A stretch of 64,000 nt of DNA from NCBI RefSeq assembly GCF_001941825.1, contig NZ_CP019038.1, positions 2,108,001 to 2,172,000 on the forward strand, given 5' to 3'. Shown here in pieces: positions 40,491 to 49,152 of this stretch (the first letter of the stretch is position 1; every line of letters begins with the position of its first letter). This stretch comes from Massilia putida (lineage in GTDB: Bacteria; Pseudomonadota; Gammaproteobacteria; Burkholderiales; Burkholderiaceae_D). The notes under the pieces are model-generated. The model was not told the origin of the DNA, ran no database searches, and saw only the letters and a program-made list of their open reading frames with translations. The position numbers and the translations under genes are program-made.

Positions 40491-42527
40491 TCAGGCCTTG
40501 GGCGACTTGAAAAACTCGATGACGTCCGCCTGCACCCGCGTCCGCCTGAACGGCGGCAAGCTCTGCCAGATCCGCCGCCCATACGGCTTGCTGATCACAC
40601 GCGGATCGCACAGCATCAGCACGCCGCGGTCCTCGACGTCGCGGATCAGCCGGCCGGCCCCCTGCTTCAGGTTGATGATGGCTTCCGGCAAGGTGTGGTG
40701 GACAAAGCCGTTCATGCCCTTCTTTTCCATCACTTCGATGCGCGCGGCCAGCACGGGATCGTCGGGCGGCGCGAACGGCAGCTTGTCGATGATGACGAGC
40801 GACAGCGCCTCGCCGCGCACGTCGACGCCTTCCCAGAAGCTCTGGCTGCCGACCAGCACCGCATTGCCCGCGTTGCGGAACGAGTCCAGCAATTCCGTAC
40901 GGCCCCGTTCGCCTTGGACGAACAGGGGGAAGTCGAGGCCGCGCGCGGCGAACTCTTCGCGCAGGCGTTCCGCGACGCGGTTGACGGCGCGGATCGTCGT
41001 GCACAGGAAGAAGCAGCGGCCGCCGGCGGCCTCGATCACGGGCAGCGCCATGTCGACGACGGCGTCCGTGTAGCCGAACGTGTTCGGTTCCGGCAGGCCG
41101 GTGGGCACGTACAGGATGCCCTGGTCCTGGTAATTGAACGGGCTGGGCCAGCTCTGCGCCGGCTCGCCCGTCATGCCGAGCTGCGCGGTGAAATGCTTGA
41201 AGTCGTTCTTGACCGCGAGGGTGGCGGACGTGAAGATCCAGCTGCGCGGCGTGCCGGCGCGCTGGCCGGCGAAGATCGGCGCGATCGACAGCGGCGTCTT
41301 GTGCAGCTGCAGCGACGACGAGAACGCTTCGACCCACAGCACGGCGTCGTCCCCTTCGATCTCCTTGCCCTTCTTGGGCTCGGACTTCCACGCCTTGTAC
41401 TGGTCGAGGATCTCGATGGCGCGCACGCGGCATTGTTCGATCGTCTCGGCGCGCTCGGCCTGCGCTTCCAGCACGTCGATCATGCCTTCCAGTTCTTCCT
41501 TCAGCTTGTCCAGCGCGGGGAAGAATTCCGAGCTGGGCGGGATCTGCGGCAGCGACAGGCGCGTGCCGCCTTCCGGGAACGTCAGGCGCAGGTCGCGCGC
41601 GGCCTTCTCGACGACGGTCACGACCTTCGCCCAGTCGACGCCGCCGCGCGCGTGCGCAAGGCCTTCGGCCAGCACGTCGCGGCACAGTTCGAGCACCTGG
41701 CCCGTCGACACCGTCGTGCCGAAGAACAAGGTCGCCACTTCCGGCAACTGGTGTGCCTCGTCGAAGATGATCGTATTGGCCGACGGCAGCAGTTCGGCCA
41801 TGCCGCCTTCCTTCAGCGCCACGTCGGCGAAGAACAGGTGGTGGTTGACGACGACGACGTCGGCCTGCTGCGCCTCGCGGCGCGCCTTCATCACGAAGCA
41901 GTCCTGGTAGTACTGGCACTCCTGGCCCACGCAGTTCTCGCGCGTGGACGTGACGAGATTCCACACGGACGCCGTTTCCGGGACCTTGGTCAGCTCCGCC
42001 TTGTCGCCCGACTGGCTCATCTTGATGAAGCGCGAGATTTCGCGCAGGTGGCCGACGTCGTCGCGCGACGTCAGGCGGCCGTTCGACAGCGTGCGTTCCA
42101 GGTGGTAGTGGCAGAGATAGTTCGAGCGGCCTTTCAGCAGCGCCACCGAGACGGGCGCGCGCAGCGCCCCGCGCACGGTCGGGATGTCGCGCGAAAACAG
42201 CTGGTCCTGCAGGTTCTTGGTGCCGGTCGAGATGATCGTCTTGCCGCCCCACAGCAGCGCGGGGACGAGGTAGGCGAACGTCTTGCCCGTGCCTGTGCCG
42301 GCCTCGGCGATCAGGGTGCCCTGTGTGCCGATCGCGTGCGCGATCGCTTTCGCCATCTCGGTCTGGGACTCGCGTGGCTTGAACGTGCCGACGGCGGGCG
42401 CGAGCGGGCCGCCGGCGCCGAAGATGCGTTCGACTTCGGCGTCGTACTTACCGGCGGGTTCGGCACTCGCCGGCGCGGCGTCGGGCTCGCCGGCGTCGAC
42501 GCCGGACAGGGGAAGGTGATCGGTCAA
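40491..42527 (-). CDS. DinG/YoaA-family ATP-dependent DNA helicase
   Basis: A 678-residue superfamily 2 helicase of the XPD-like group, with 5'-3' polarity in studied members. Walker A is AEAGTGTGKTFAYL (about 74-87). The Fe-S cluster cysteines lie in NYLCHYH and ENCVGQECQYYQDC. Walker B is FDEAHQL, and motif VI is INLKQGAGRLIRD. E. coli YoaA and DinG act in DNA damage and R-loop processing. It is upstream of the TIR pair on the same strand, separated by about 270 bases of repeats. Confidence 0.92.
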   Translation of the reverse strand: MTDHLPLSGVDAGEPDAAPASAEPAGKYDAEVERIFGAGGPLAPAVGTFKPRESQTEMAKAIAHAIGTQGTLIAEAGTGTGKTFAYLVPALLWGGKTIISTGTKNLQDQLFSRDIPTVRGALRAPVSVALLKGRSNYLCHYHLERTLSNGRLTSRDDVGHLREISRFIKMSQSGDKAELTKVPETASVWNLVTSTRENCVGQECQYYQDCFVMKARREAQQADVVVVNHHLFFADVALKEGGMAELLPSANTIIFDEAHQLPEVATLFFGTTVSTGQVLELCRDVLAEGLAHARGGVDWAKVVTVVEKAARDLRLTFPEGGTRLSLPQIPPSSEFFPALDKLKEELEGMIDVLEAQAERAETIEQCRVRAIEILDQYKAWKSEPKKGKEIEGDDAVLWVEAFSSSLQLHKTPLSIAPIFAGQRAGTPRSWIFTSATLAVKNDFKHFTAQLGMTGEPAQSWPSPFNYQDQGILYVPTGLPEPNTFGYTDAVVDMALPVIEAAGGRCFFLCTTIRAVNRVAERLREEFAARGLDFPLFVQGERGRTELLDSFRNAGNAVLVGSQSFWEGVDVRGEALSLVIIDKLPFAPPDDPVLAARIEVMEKKGMNGFVHHTLPEAIINLKQGAGRLIRDVEDRGVLMLCDPRVISKPYGRRIWQSLPPFRRTRVQADVIEFFKSPKA

Positions 42528-42562
42528 GGTTGACTGCTTAAGACAGAGGCTAATGCCGGAAA

Positions 42563-42772
42563 TCAGGCGGGAACATCGGGCACCAACTGCATTTTCAGCA
42601 GTGTGATGTGGTCCTTCAACTGCAGCTTGCGTTTCTTCAGACGACGCAGCTGCAACTGGTCGGAATGACCGTCGCGGGTCAGCATTTCTATGACTGCGTC
42701 GAGGTCGCGATGTTCCACGTCGAGTTCAATAATACGGCGCTGGATCTCCTGGACGTCGATCATGTTTGGCAT
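42563..42772 (-). CDS. YdcH-like DUF465 protein
   Basis: A 69-residue, highly charged helical protein of the YdcH/DUF465 family: IIELDVEHRDLDAVIEML, then LQLRRLKKRKLQLKDHITLLK. No function is known. The start could be MPNMID or MIDVQE. It precedes the helicase gene by 35 bases on the same strand and may be co-transcribed. Confidence 0.82.
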   Translation of the reverse strand: MPNMIDVQEIQRRIIELDVEHRDLDAVIEMLTRDGHSDQLQLRRLKKRKLQLKDHITLLKMQLVPDVPA

Positions 42773-42940
42773 TTCCGAACAGTTAAGCGTAAAGGGGTGG
42801 GAAGGCACATGCCCGCTGGCTCGGGGCGGCGCTATTCATTGTTACGGCTTGCAACTCCTGTGCAAACCGGTGCATAGTTTAAACTACACCGTCGTTGCCG
42901 CCAACAAAGTCCGGCATGACGGCATCGGAAAGCCACGTTT

Positions 42941-43711
42941 ATGACCTCATACAAGTTAGAAGCGGGAACCGCGCAACACATCGGTAACCGCCCGCAGCAG
43001 AACGACCGGGTCGCGCTCATGACCGGCGCCCGCGCGCCCGGCTACGCATTGGCGGTGCTGTCCGACGGCGTCGCCGGCGCGGCCGGCGCGGACCAGGTCC
43101 TGCACACGGCCAAGCAGGTGTTCGACGAATTCAAGCCGGGCGACCGCCCCACCGCCCTTCGCCTGCAACAATTGCTGCGCGATATCGTGCAGGAAACCCA
43201 TCTGGTCATCAACATGAATGCGGTCACGACCCAGGTCGAGGCCCACGCCAGCTTCGTCGGCCTCGTGCTCACGCCGCACGGCGACGCCGTCTGGGCCCAT
43301 GTGGGCGATTCACGCCTGTACCACTTCCGTGACGGCAAGTGCCTGTCGCGTACGAGCGACGCGGCCTATGTCGAGCACCTCGTGTCCAGCGACCGCCTGC
43401 CGCCCGAGGCGGCGAAGAACCACCGCAAGTCCAAGCTGCTGGTGAACTTGCTGGGCAATAGTCGCAAGGATCCGTTCATTACGTTCGGCCAGCGGCAGGA
43501 CCTGGCGCCGGGCGATACCTTCCTACTGTGCTCGGACGGTCTGTGGCATTTCTTCACTGATGCCGAGCTGGGCGCGGCGACGGCCAAGGCCAGTCCGCGC
43601 CAGGCGTCCGAGATGCTCATCAACAAAGCCGGCGAACGTTCGCAGGGCAAGGGCGGGAATTGCAGCATGGCGATCGTGAAACTCGTCAAGCCGGTGCTCG
43701 AACGGCCGTAG
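42941..43711 (+). CDS. PP2C-family protein phosphatase
   Basis: A 256-residue phosphatase-like protein. It has the PP2C motifs NRPQQNDR (metal Asp), VLSDGVAGAAG (metal Asp-Gly), VGDSRLYHF and LLCSDGLWHFF. The usual C-terminal metal motif G-D-N is here GGN (residues 238-240), so one metal aspartate is a glycine; activity may be altered. No kinase gene is adjacent. The TAG stop is formed by the first bases of a family 2 repeat. It is divergent from the YdcH-like gene. Confidence 0.85.
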   Translation: MTSYKLEAGTAQHIGNRPQQNDRVALMTGARAPGYALAVLSDGVAGAAGADQVLHTAKQVFDEFKPGDRPTALRLQQLLRDIVQETHLVINMNAVTTQVEAHASFVGLVLTPHGDAVWAHVGDSRLYHFRDGKCLSRTSDAAYVEHLVSSDRLPPEAAKNHRKSKLLVNLLGNSRKDPFITFGQRQDLAPGDTFLLCSDGLWHFFTDAELGAATAKASPRQASEMLINKAGERSQGKGGNCSMAIVKLVKPVLERP

Positions 43712-43812
43712 GGTGGGCGGCCCTCCGCCCGCGCGTGACGTTTGCATCGTGCCTGCGTTACGCGTGGGCACGTTTCATTTGAGGCCCCCGGCCTCGAACG
43801 CCCGCCCTACGT
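43708..43812. repeat. Dispersed repeat family 2, locus 5
   Basis: GTAGGGTGGGCGGCC... at 43708-43736 differs from locus 4 by one base over 28. An inverted half ends in CCGCCCTACG at 43812. The phosphatase stop codon lies in its first four bases. Confidence 0.85.
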
Positions 43813-43819
43813 TTAATCG

Positions 43820-44515
43820 TTATTTTTTCGTCGTGTCCTGCGCCGCTTTCGCCTTCGCGTCTTCGGCTTCCTTCGCCGCCTTCGCGGCCTTTTCGGCCTT
43901 GCGCTCCGCGACCTTGCGCTGGCGTTCCGCCGATTCGGCCTTGCGCTTCTCGAACTCGCGCACGTTCTGCGCGCGCTTGTCGGCGTTGGCCGCTTCCTCC
44001 TGGCGCTCGGCGCGCAGGCGGGCGTCGCGCTCGGCCACGCGGCCGGGCACCGTCGGCTTGCGCGGCGGCGGGGTCGGCGTCGGTTCCGGGGTCGGCTTCG
44101 GCGGTGCGGCCGCCAGGCGCGCTTCCTGTTCCTGGAAGCGGCGTTCAGCCTCGGCCAGGTTGCGGTCGCGCTCCTCGACGATGGCCTGGCGCTTGAAGCG
44201 GTCGGCCTGCACTTCGATCGCACGCTGGGCCGCGAGGGCGCTGCGGCGGCGTTCCTTGGCCTCGTCGAGGCAGTTATTCACGAAAAACTTGTCGTAGCAG
44301 ACGCGCTCCCGCTCGGCGAAGCGGGCCTCGATCGCCGCGCGCTCGCGCGCCACCGCGGCCAGTTGCTGGTCGGCCTGGGCGACGGACGTCACGGGCGGCG
44401 GCGGCACCTCGCGCGGCACCACATCCGGACCGGCGCACGCCGTCAGCAGCGCGGCGAACGCGATCGCGGGGAGCGCGCGCAAGGCGCGGGGGTCTGTTAC
44501 GAAGTCAGCTTTCAT
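43820..44515 (-). CDS. Coiled-coil lipoprotein, unknown function
   Basis: A 231-residue exported protein. The lipobox LLTACAG puts the lipid cysteine near residue 27. It is followed by a charged coiled coil (VARERAAIEARFAERER and later ERDRNLAEAERRFQEQEARLA), a Pro-rich stretch with PTPEPTPTPPP, and a Lys/Ala-rich C-terminal helix (KAEKAAKAAKEAEDAKAKA). I know no family for it. AAGGA five bases before the ATG supports the start. It follows zapE on the same strand by 18 bases. Confidence 0.75.
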   Translation of the reverse strand: MKADFVTDPRALRALPAIAFAALLTACAGPDVVPREVPPPPVTSVAQADQQLAAVARERAAIEARFAERERVCYDKFFVNNCLDEAKERRRSALAAQRAIEVQADRFKRQAIVEERDRNLAEAERRFQEQEARLAAAPPKPTPEPTPTPPPRKPTVPGRVAERDARLRAERQEEAANADKRAQNVREFEKRKAESAERQRKVAERKAEKAAKAAKEAEDAKAKAAQDTTKK

Positions 44516-44533
44516 TCGGTTCCTTTGATCGTG

Positions 44534-45631
44534 TCAGGCCAGCGCATCCGCCGCGCCACGGCGCTCGGCCAGCATGTATTCGCGCGACTGCATCTCAATG
44601 ATACGCGACACGGTGCGATGGAACTCGTTCGACATCGCGCCCTCCGTGTACAGCTGCTCGGGCTCGACCTCGGCCGACATGATCAGCTTGACCTTGTGAT
44701 CGTAGAACACGTCGATCAGCCATGTGAAGCGGCGCGCCTCCGACGACATCGCGGCCGACATGCGCGGCACGCCCGACAGGATCACGGTGTGGAACTGGCT
44801 CGCCAGTTCCAGGTAGTCGTTCTGCGAGCGCGGTCCGCCGCACAGGGTGGCGAAATCGAACCAGATCACGCCGCCGGCACGCCTCAGCGCCCGTATCTCG
44901 CGTTGCTCGATGTGCACGCGGGGATCCTCGTCGGCCGTGTCGGCGATTTTCGAATACGTGTCGCGCAGCGCGTGGTCGGCCGCGGCGCCCAGCGGCGTGT
45001 AATACGCCTGCACCTGTTCCAGCGCGCGGTGGCGGTAGTCGATGCCGGCATCGACGTTCAGCACGTCCAGCTTGTCCTTGAGCAGCGCGATCGTCGGCAG
45101 CATGCGGTCGCGGTGCAGGCCGTCCGGGTACAGCTTGTCCGGGTCGTAGTTCGACGTCATGACGAACGACACGCCGTGCGAGAACAGCGCGGACAGCAGG
45201 TTGTACATGATCATCGCATCGGCCACGTCGCTGACGTGGAATTCGTCGAAGCAGATCAGGCGGTATTTCTTGGCGATGCGGCGCGCGACCTCGAGCAGCG
45301 GGTCTTCCATGCCCTTGAGCTCATCGAGCTGGCGGTGCACCGCGCGCATGAATTCGTGGAAGTGCAGGCGCGTCTTGCGCACGACCGGCACCACCGAGTA
45401 GAAGCTGTCCATGAGGAAGGACTTGCCGCGCCCCACCCCGCCCCACATGTAGACGCCCTGCGGGACCTCGGGCCGGTTGATCAGGCGCTTGAACGCGGAC
45501 GAGCGCTGCGACTTGTACGCGACCCAGTCGTCGTACGCCTCTTGCAGGCGGTCGACGGCGCGCTGCTGCGCGGGATCGGACTTGAATCCGCGCTCGGTCA
45601 GCGCGTGCTGGTAGTACTCTTGGACGTTCAT
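44534..45631 (-). CDS. zapE: Cell division ATPase ZapE (AFG1 family)
   Basis: A 365-residue AAA ATPase that affects Z-ring stability. Walker A is WGGVGRGKSFLMD, Walker B is LICFDEFHVSDVADA, and the sensor region TSNYDPDKLYPDGLHRDRMLP matches the family. I chose MNVQEYYQ; an ATG five codons upstream is possible. It lies downstream of the odh operon in the same direction. Confidence 0.93.
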   Translation of the reverse strand: MNVQEYYQHALTERGFKSDPAQQRAVDRLQEAYDDWVAYKSQRSSAFKRLINRPEVPQGVYMWGGVGRGKSFLMDSFYSVVPVVRKTRLHFHEFMRAVHRQLDELKGMEDPLLEVARRIAKKYRLICFDEFHVSDVADAMIMYNLLSALFSHGVSFVMTSNYDPDKLYPDGLHRDRMLPTIALLKDKLDVLNVDAGIDYRHRALEQVQAYYTPLGAAADHALRDTYSKIADTADEDPRVHIEQREIRALRRAGGVIWFDFATLCGGPRSQNDYLELASQFHTVILSGVPRMSAAMSSEARRFTWLIDVFYDHKVKLIMSAEVEPEQLYTEGAMSNEFHRTVSRIIEMQSREYMLAERRGAADALA

Positions 45632-45650
45632 GTAAAAGGACCGCATAAAT

Positions 45651-45761
45651 GTAGGGTGGACGGCTTGCCGTCCACGCGTCGATAGGCAACGGCTCCGATA
45701 TCGCGCACGATCACGAAGCCGCCGACAATCACCGCGTGGACGGCGGAGCCGTCCACCCTAC
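45651..45761. repeat. Dispersed repeat family 2, locus 6 (paired inverted units)
   Basis: GTAGGGTGGACGGC... at 45651-45681 and the inverse ...CCGTCCACCCTAC at 45733-45761. The ~50-base spacer (ggctccgatatcgcg...) resembles the spacer of locus 2. It sits between lpdA and zapE and could form a long cruciform or hairpin. Confidence 0.88.
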
Positions 45762-45783
45762 GAATCGGCCAAAGGCCAATGAA

Positions 45784-47217
45784 TTAGAAGTTCAGCGAAC
45801 GCTTGTCGACGGCGAGCGCGGCTTCCTTGGTCGCTTCGGACAGCGACGGGTGGGCGTGGCAGATGCGGGCGATGTCTTCCGACGACGCGCGGAATTCCAT
45901 CGCGACGACGGCTTCCGAGATCAGCTCCGACGCGACCGGGCCCACGATGTGCACGCCCAGGATTTCGTCGGTCGTCGCGTCGGCCAGGAATTTCACCATG
46001 CCCGACGTGTCGCCCAGCGCGCGCGCACGGCCGTTGGCCATGAACGGGAACGTGCCGGCCTTGTAGGCCACGCCTTCCTTCTTGAGCTGCTGCTCGGTTT
46101 TGCCGACCCACGCGATTTCCGGCGAGGTGTAGATGACCCACGGGATCGTGTTGAAGTTGACGTGACCGTGCTGGCCGGCGATGCGCTCGGCGACGGCAAC
46201 ACCCTCTTCTTCCGCCTTGTGCGCCAGCATCGGGCCGCGCACGACGTCGCCCACGGCCCAGATGCCCGGGACGTTGGTACGGCACTCGTCGTCGACGGCG
46301 ACGAAGCCGCGCTCGTCCAGCTGCACGCCGACGGTCTCGATGCCGAGGCCGTTGGTGTTCGGCACGCGGCCGATCGAGACGATCAGGCGGTCGAACGTTG
46401 CGCTTTGCGCGGCGCCCGACGCATCGGCGTATTCCACGGTGACGTTGTTATCGCCCTTGGTGACGCTGTTGATCTTCACGCCCAGCTGGATGTCCAGGCC
46501 CTGCTTGGTGAACAGCTTGTGCGCTTCCTTGGCGATCTGCTCGTCGACCGCGCCCAGGAACGTCGGCAGGCCTTCCAGCACGGTGACCTTGGCACCCAGG
46601 CGGCGCCACACGGAGCCCATCTCCAGGCCGATCACGCCGGCGCCGATGACGCCCAGCTTGGCCGGGACGGCGTCGACGGTCAGCGCGCCGGTGTTCGACA
46701 GGATGACTTTCTCGTCGAACGGTGCGCCCGGCAGTTCGCGGGCGTTCGAGCCGGTTGCGATGATCACGTTTTTCGCCGTGATCGAATCGGTGGTCGGGCC
46801 CGACACGTTGACGGCGTAGCCTTCGCCAGCCTTGCCGGCGAGCGTGCCGCGGCCGTGGAAGAAGGTGACCTTGTTCTTCTTGAACAGGTAGACGATGCCG
46901 TCGTTGTTGGCCTTGACGACGCCCTCTTTACGCTTGAGCATCTGGCCCAGGTTCAGCGAGAGGCCGGCGACGTCGATGCCGTGCTCGGCGAACGCGTGGC
47001 CCGCGTGCTCGAAGTGTTCCGACGATTGCAGCAGCGCCTTCGACGGGATGCAGCCGACGTTGGTGCAGGTGCCGCCCAGTGCCGGGCCGCCCTTGGCGTT
47101 CTGCCACTCGTCGATACAGGCGGTCTTGAAGCCCAGCTGTGCAGCGCGGATCGCAGCCACGTAGCCGCCGGGGCCGCCGCCGATCACGACGACGTCGAAT
47201 TGTTTTTCATTGCTCAT
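45784..47217 (-). CDS. lpdA: Dihydrolipoyl dehydrogenase (E3)
   Basis: A 477-residue FAD enzyme that reoxidises dihydrolipoamide of 2-oxoacid dehydrogenases. It has the FAD-binding [17 protein letters not shown], the redox disulfide [16 protein letters not shown], an NAD-binding fold and the active-site His-Glu pair in CHAHPSLSE. It is the third enzyme gene of the odh operon, separated from odhB by the PspC gene. Confidence 0.97.
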   Translation of the reverse strand: MSNEKQFDVVVIGGGPGGYVAAIRAAQLGFKTACIDEWQNAKGGPALGGTCTNVGCIPSKALLQSSEHFEHAGHAFAEHGIDVAGLSLNLGQMLKRKEGVVKANNDGIVYLFKKNKVTFFHGRGTLAGKAGEGYAVNVSGPTTDSITAKNVIIATGSNARELPGAPFDEKVILSNTGALTVDAVPAKLGVIGAGVIGLEMGSVWRRLGAKVTVLEGLPTFLGAVDEQIAKEAHKLFTKQGLDIQLGVKINSVTKGDNNVTVEYADASGAAQSATFDRLIVSIGRVPNTNGLGIETVGVQLDERGFVAVDDECRTNVPGIWAVGDVVRGPMLAHKAEEEGVAVAERIAGQHGHVNFNTIPWVIYTSPEIAWVGKTEQQLKKEGVAYKAGTFPFMANGRARALGDTSGMVKFLADATTDEILGVHIVGPVASELISEAVVAMEFRASSEDIARICHAHPSLSEATKEAALAVDKRSLNF

Positions 47218-47257
47218 CTAATCGTTTTCCTTTTTATTCCCGCTGCCTGACAGATAC

Positions 47258-47383
47258 CGTCGTCCCCGACACTGTCGGGACCGACTTCCCGCGCAAGCGG
47301 GAATCCATGGAGGCCGCACCGGAATCGCATGGTTCGCGACTTCGCTGCACTCGGCATGGGTCCCCGCTTCCGCGGGGACGGCG
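47258..47383. repeat. Dispersed palindrome family 1, locus 6
   Basis: Modules in order: GTCGTCCCCGACACTGTCGGGACCGAC-like hairpin; TTCCCGCGCAAGCGGGAATC; and inverted GGGTCCCCGCTTCCGCGGGG. It separates the PspC gene from lpdA. Confidence 0.85.
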
Positions 47384-47421
47384 TGCAGAGGGAGTTTCGT
47401 ATTCGTTCTTCGGCCGAAAAA

Positions 47422-47760
47422 TCACTCTTCCGGCACAAAAATCCACAACAACAGGTAAACCACGATCCCGAACCCGAACGTGATGGTGAACAGCGTGAAC
47501 ACGAGCCGCCACACCCAGGCGTCGACGCCCGACACCCGCGCCAGGCCGCCGCAGACACCGCCCAGCCAGCGGTCGGTGCGCGAGCGGCGCAAGGTGTTCA
47601 GTTCGGACGCGAACGTGCCGTCGGCACTCGCGGTCTTGTTCAGGTTCACCGTCGACGAGGCGGAGGACAACACCTTCGCCTTCGCCTGTTCGAATTCGGC
47701 GTCGGTCAGGGCGCCGGCCTGGTGCAGTTCGTGCAAACGCTTGATTTCATCGGCGATCAT
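47422..47760 (-). CDS. SHOCT-PspC fusion membrane protein
   Basis: A 112-residue protein. Residues 1-31 form a SHOCT-like helical hairpin (IKRLHELHQAGALTDAEFEQAKAKVL). Residues about 58-112 are a PspC domain with one TM helix (RWLGGVCGGLARVSGVDAWVWRLVFTLF, written across two parts of the domain). PspC proteins link envelope stress to the Psp response, and SHOCT is a small oligomerisation or targeting domain. AAGGGA six bases before the ATG supports the start. It is between odhB and lpdA; no pspA or pspB is nearby. Confidence 0.88.
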   Translation of the reverse strand: MIADEIKRLHELHQAGALTDAEFEQAKAKVLSSASSTVNLNKTASADGTFASELNTLRRSRTDRWLGGVCGGLARVSGVDAWVWRLVFTLFTITFGFGIVVYLLLWIFVPEE

Positions 47761-47819
47761 GATCGTTCCCTTCCATCAGACACGGCACGAGCGCGCCAGG
47801 CCGGCGCGCCCCTTCGCGA

Positions 47820-49082
47820 TTACAGGTCGAGCAGCAGGCGGGCCGGATCTTCCAGCGCGTCCTTCATCGCGACCAGACCCAGGACGGCTTCGCGGCCGTC
47901 GATGATGCGGTGGTCGTACGACATCGCCAGGTAGTTCATCGGACGGATGACGATCTGGCCGTTCTCGACGACGGCGCGGTCCTTGGTCGCGTGCACGCCC
48001 AGGATGGCCGACTGCGGCGGGTTGATGATCGGGGTCGACAGCATCGAGCCGAACACGCCGCCGTTCGAGATCGAGAACGTACCGCCCGTCAGGTCTTCCA
48101 GCGTCAGCTTGCCGTCCTTGGCTTTCTGGCCGAATTCGCCGATCTTCTTCTCGATGTCGGCGATGGACATCTGGTCGGCGTTGCGCAGGATCGGCACCAC
48201 CAGGCCGCGCGGCGAACCGACGGCGATACCGATGTCGAAGTAGCCGTGATAGATGATGTCGTTACCGTCGACCGACGCGTTCAGGATCGGGTACTTCTTC
48301 AGCGCGGCGACGGCGGCCTTGACGAAGAAGGACATGAAGCCCAGCTTGACGCCGTGCTCTTTCTCGAACTTGTCCTTGTACTTGTTGCGCAGTTCCATGA
48401 CCGGCGCCATGTTGACTTCGTTGAACGTCGTCAGGATGGCGTTGGTCGACTGCGATTGCAGCAGGCGCTCGGCGATACGGGCGCGCAGGCGGCTCATCGG
48501 CACGCGCTCTTCCGGACGCTCGCCCAGATTGGCGACCGGGGCGGCGACTTGCGGCAGGGCTGCCTTCGGCGCTGCGGCGGCCAGCGGGGCCGGTGCGGCG
48601 ACGGCCGGTTTGTTGGCGACGGCGGCCAGAGCGTCGCCCTTGGTCACGCGGCCGTCACGGCCGGTGCCGGTGGCATCGAGAGCGGTCAGGTTGTTGTCGG
48701 CCAGGATCTTGGCGGCGGCCGGCATGGCGACGTCGCCTTTGGAGCCGGTGGCGGCGCCTGCTGCCGGCGCTGCGGCCGGGGCGGCTTCCGCGGCCGGTGC
48801 CGGGGCGGCGCTCACCTGGCCGGTGCTGGCGCCTGCCGAGGCTTCGGTATCGATGATCGCGATGACTTCACCCGCGACGACGGTCGCGCCGTCGTTCTTG
48901 ATGACTTGCACGATCACGCCGGCAGCCGGGGCCGGCAGTTCCAGGACCACCTTGTCGGTCTCGATGTCGATCAGGTTCTCGTCGCGCGAGACGGCTTCGC
49001 CGACTTTCTTGTGCCACGACAGGAGGGTTGCTTCAGCGACCGATTCCGACAATTGGGGGACCTTGACTTCGATTTGTGCCAT
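47820..49082 (-). CDS. odhB: Dihydrolipoamide succinyltransferase (E2 of 2-oxoglutarate dehydrogenase)
   Basis: A 420-residue core subunit. The lipoyl domain holds the lipoylated Lys in [11 protein letters not shown] (about residue 43). An Ala/Pro linker, an E1/E3-binding domain ([28 protein letters not shown] in two parts) and the catalytic domain follow, with [13 protein letters not shown] near the C-terminus carrying His and Asp. GGAG before the ATG supports the start. It follows sucA by about 70 bases holding a strong hairpin. Confidence 0.97.
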   Translation of the reverse strand: MAQIEVKVPQLSESVAEATLLSWHKKVGEAVSRDENLIDIETDKVVLELPAPAAGVIVQVIKNDGATVVAGEVIAIIDTEASAGASTGQVSAAPAPAAEAAPAAAPAAGAATGSKGDVAMPAAAKILADNNLTALDATGTGRDGRVTKGDALAAVANKPAVAAPAPLAAAAPKAALPQVAAPVANLGERPEERVPMSRLRARIAERLLQSQSTNAILTTFNEVNMAPVMELRNKYKDKFEKEHGVKLGFMSFFVKAAVAALKKYPILNASVDGNDIIYHGYFDIGIAVGSPRGLVVPILRNADQMSIADIEKKIGEFGQKAKDGKLTLEDLTGGTFSISNGGVFGSMLSTPIINPPQSAILGVHATKDRAVVENGQIVIRPMNYLAMSYDHRIIDGREAVLGLVAMKDALEDPARLLLDL

Positions 49083-49114
49083 TTAAAAAACTCCGTTTTT
49101 GTATTCTGTGCAAA

Positions 49115-49139
49115 GACCCCGCGCCGCGGGCGCGGGGTC
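49115..49139 (-). terminator. Intercistronic hairpin between sucA and odhB
   Basis: An 11-base perfect stem (GACCCCGCGCC/GGCGCGGGGTC) with a three-base loop and only TTTG after it on the minus strand. It may attenuate transcription or protect the sucA message. Confidence 0.5.
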
Positions 49140-49152
49140 GTCTGAGCGCTGC

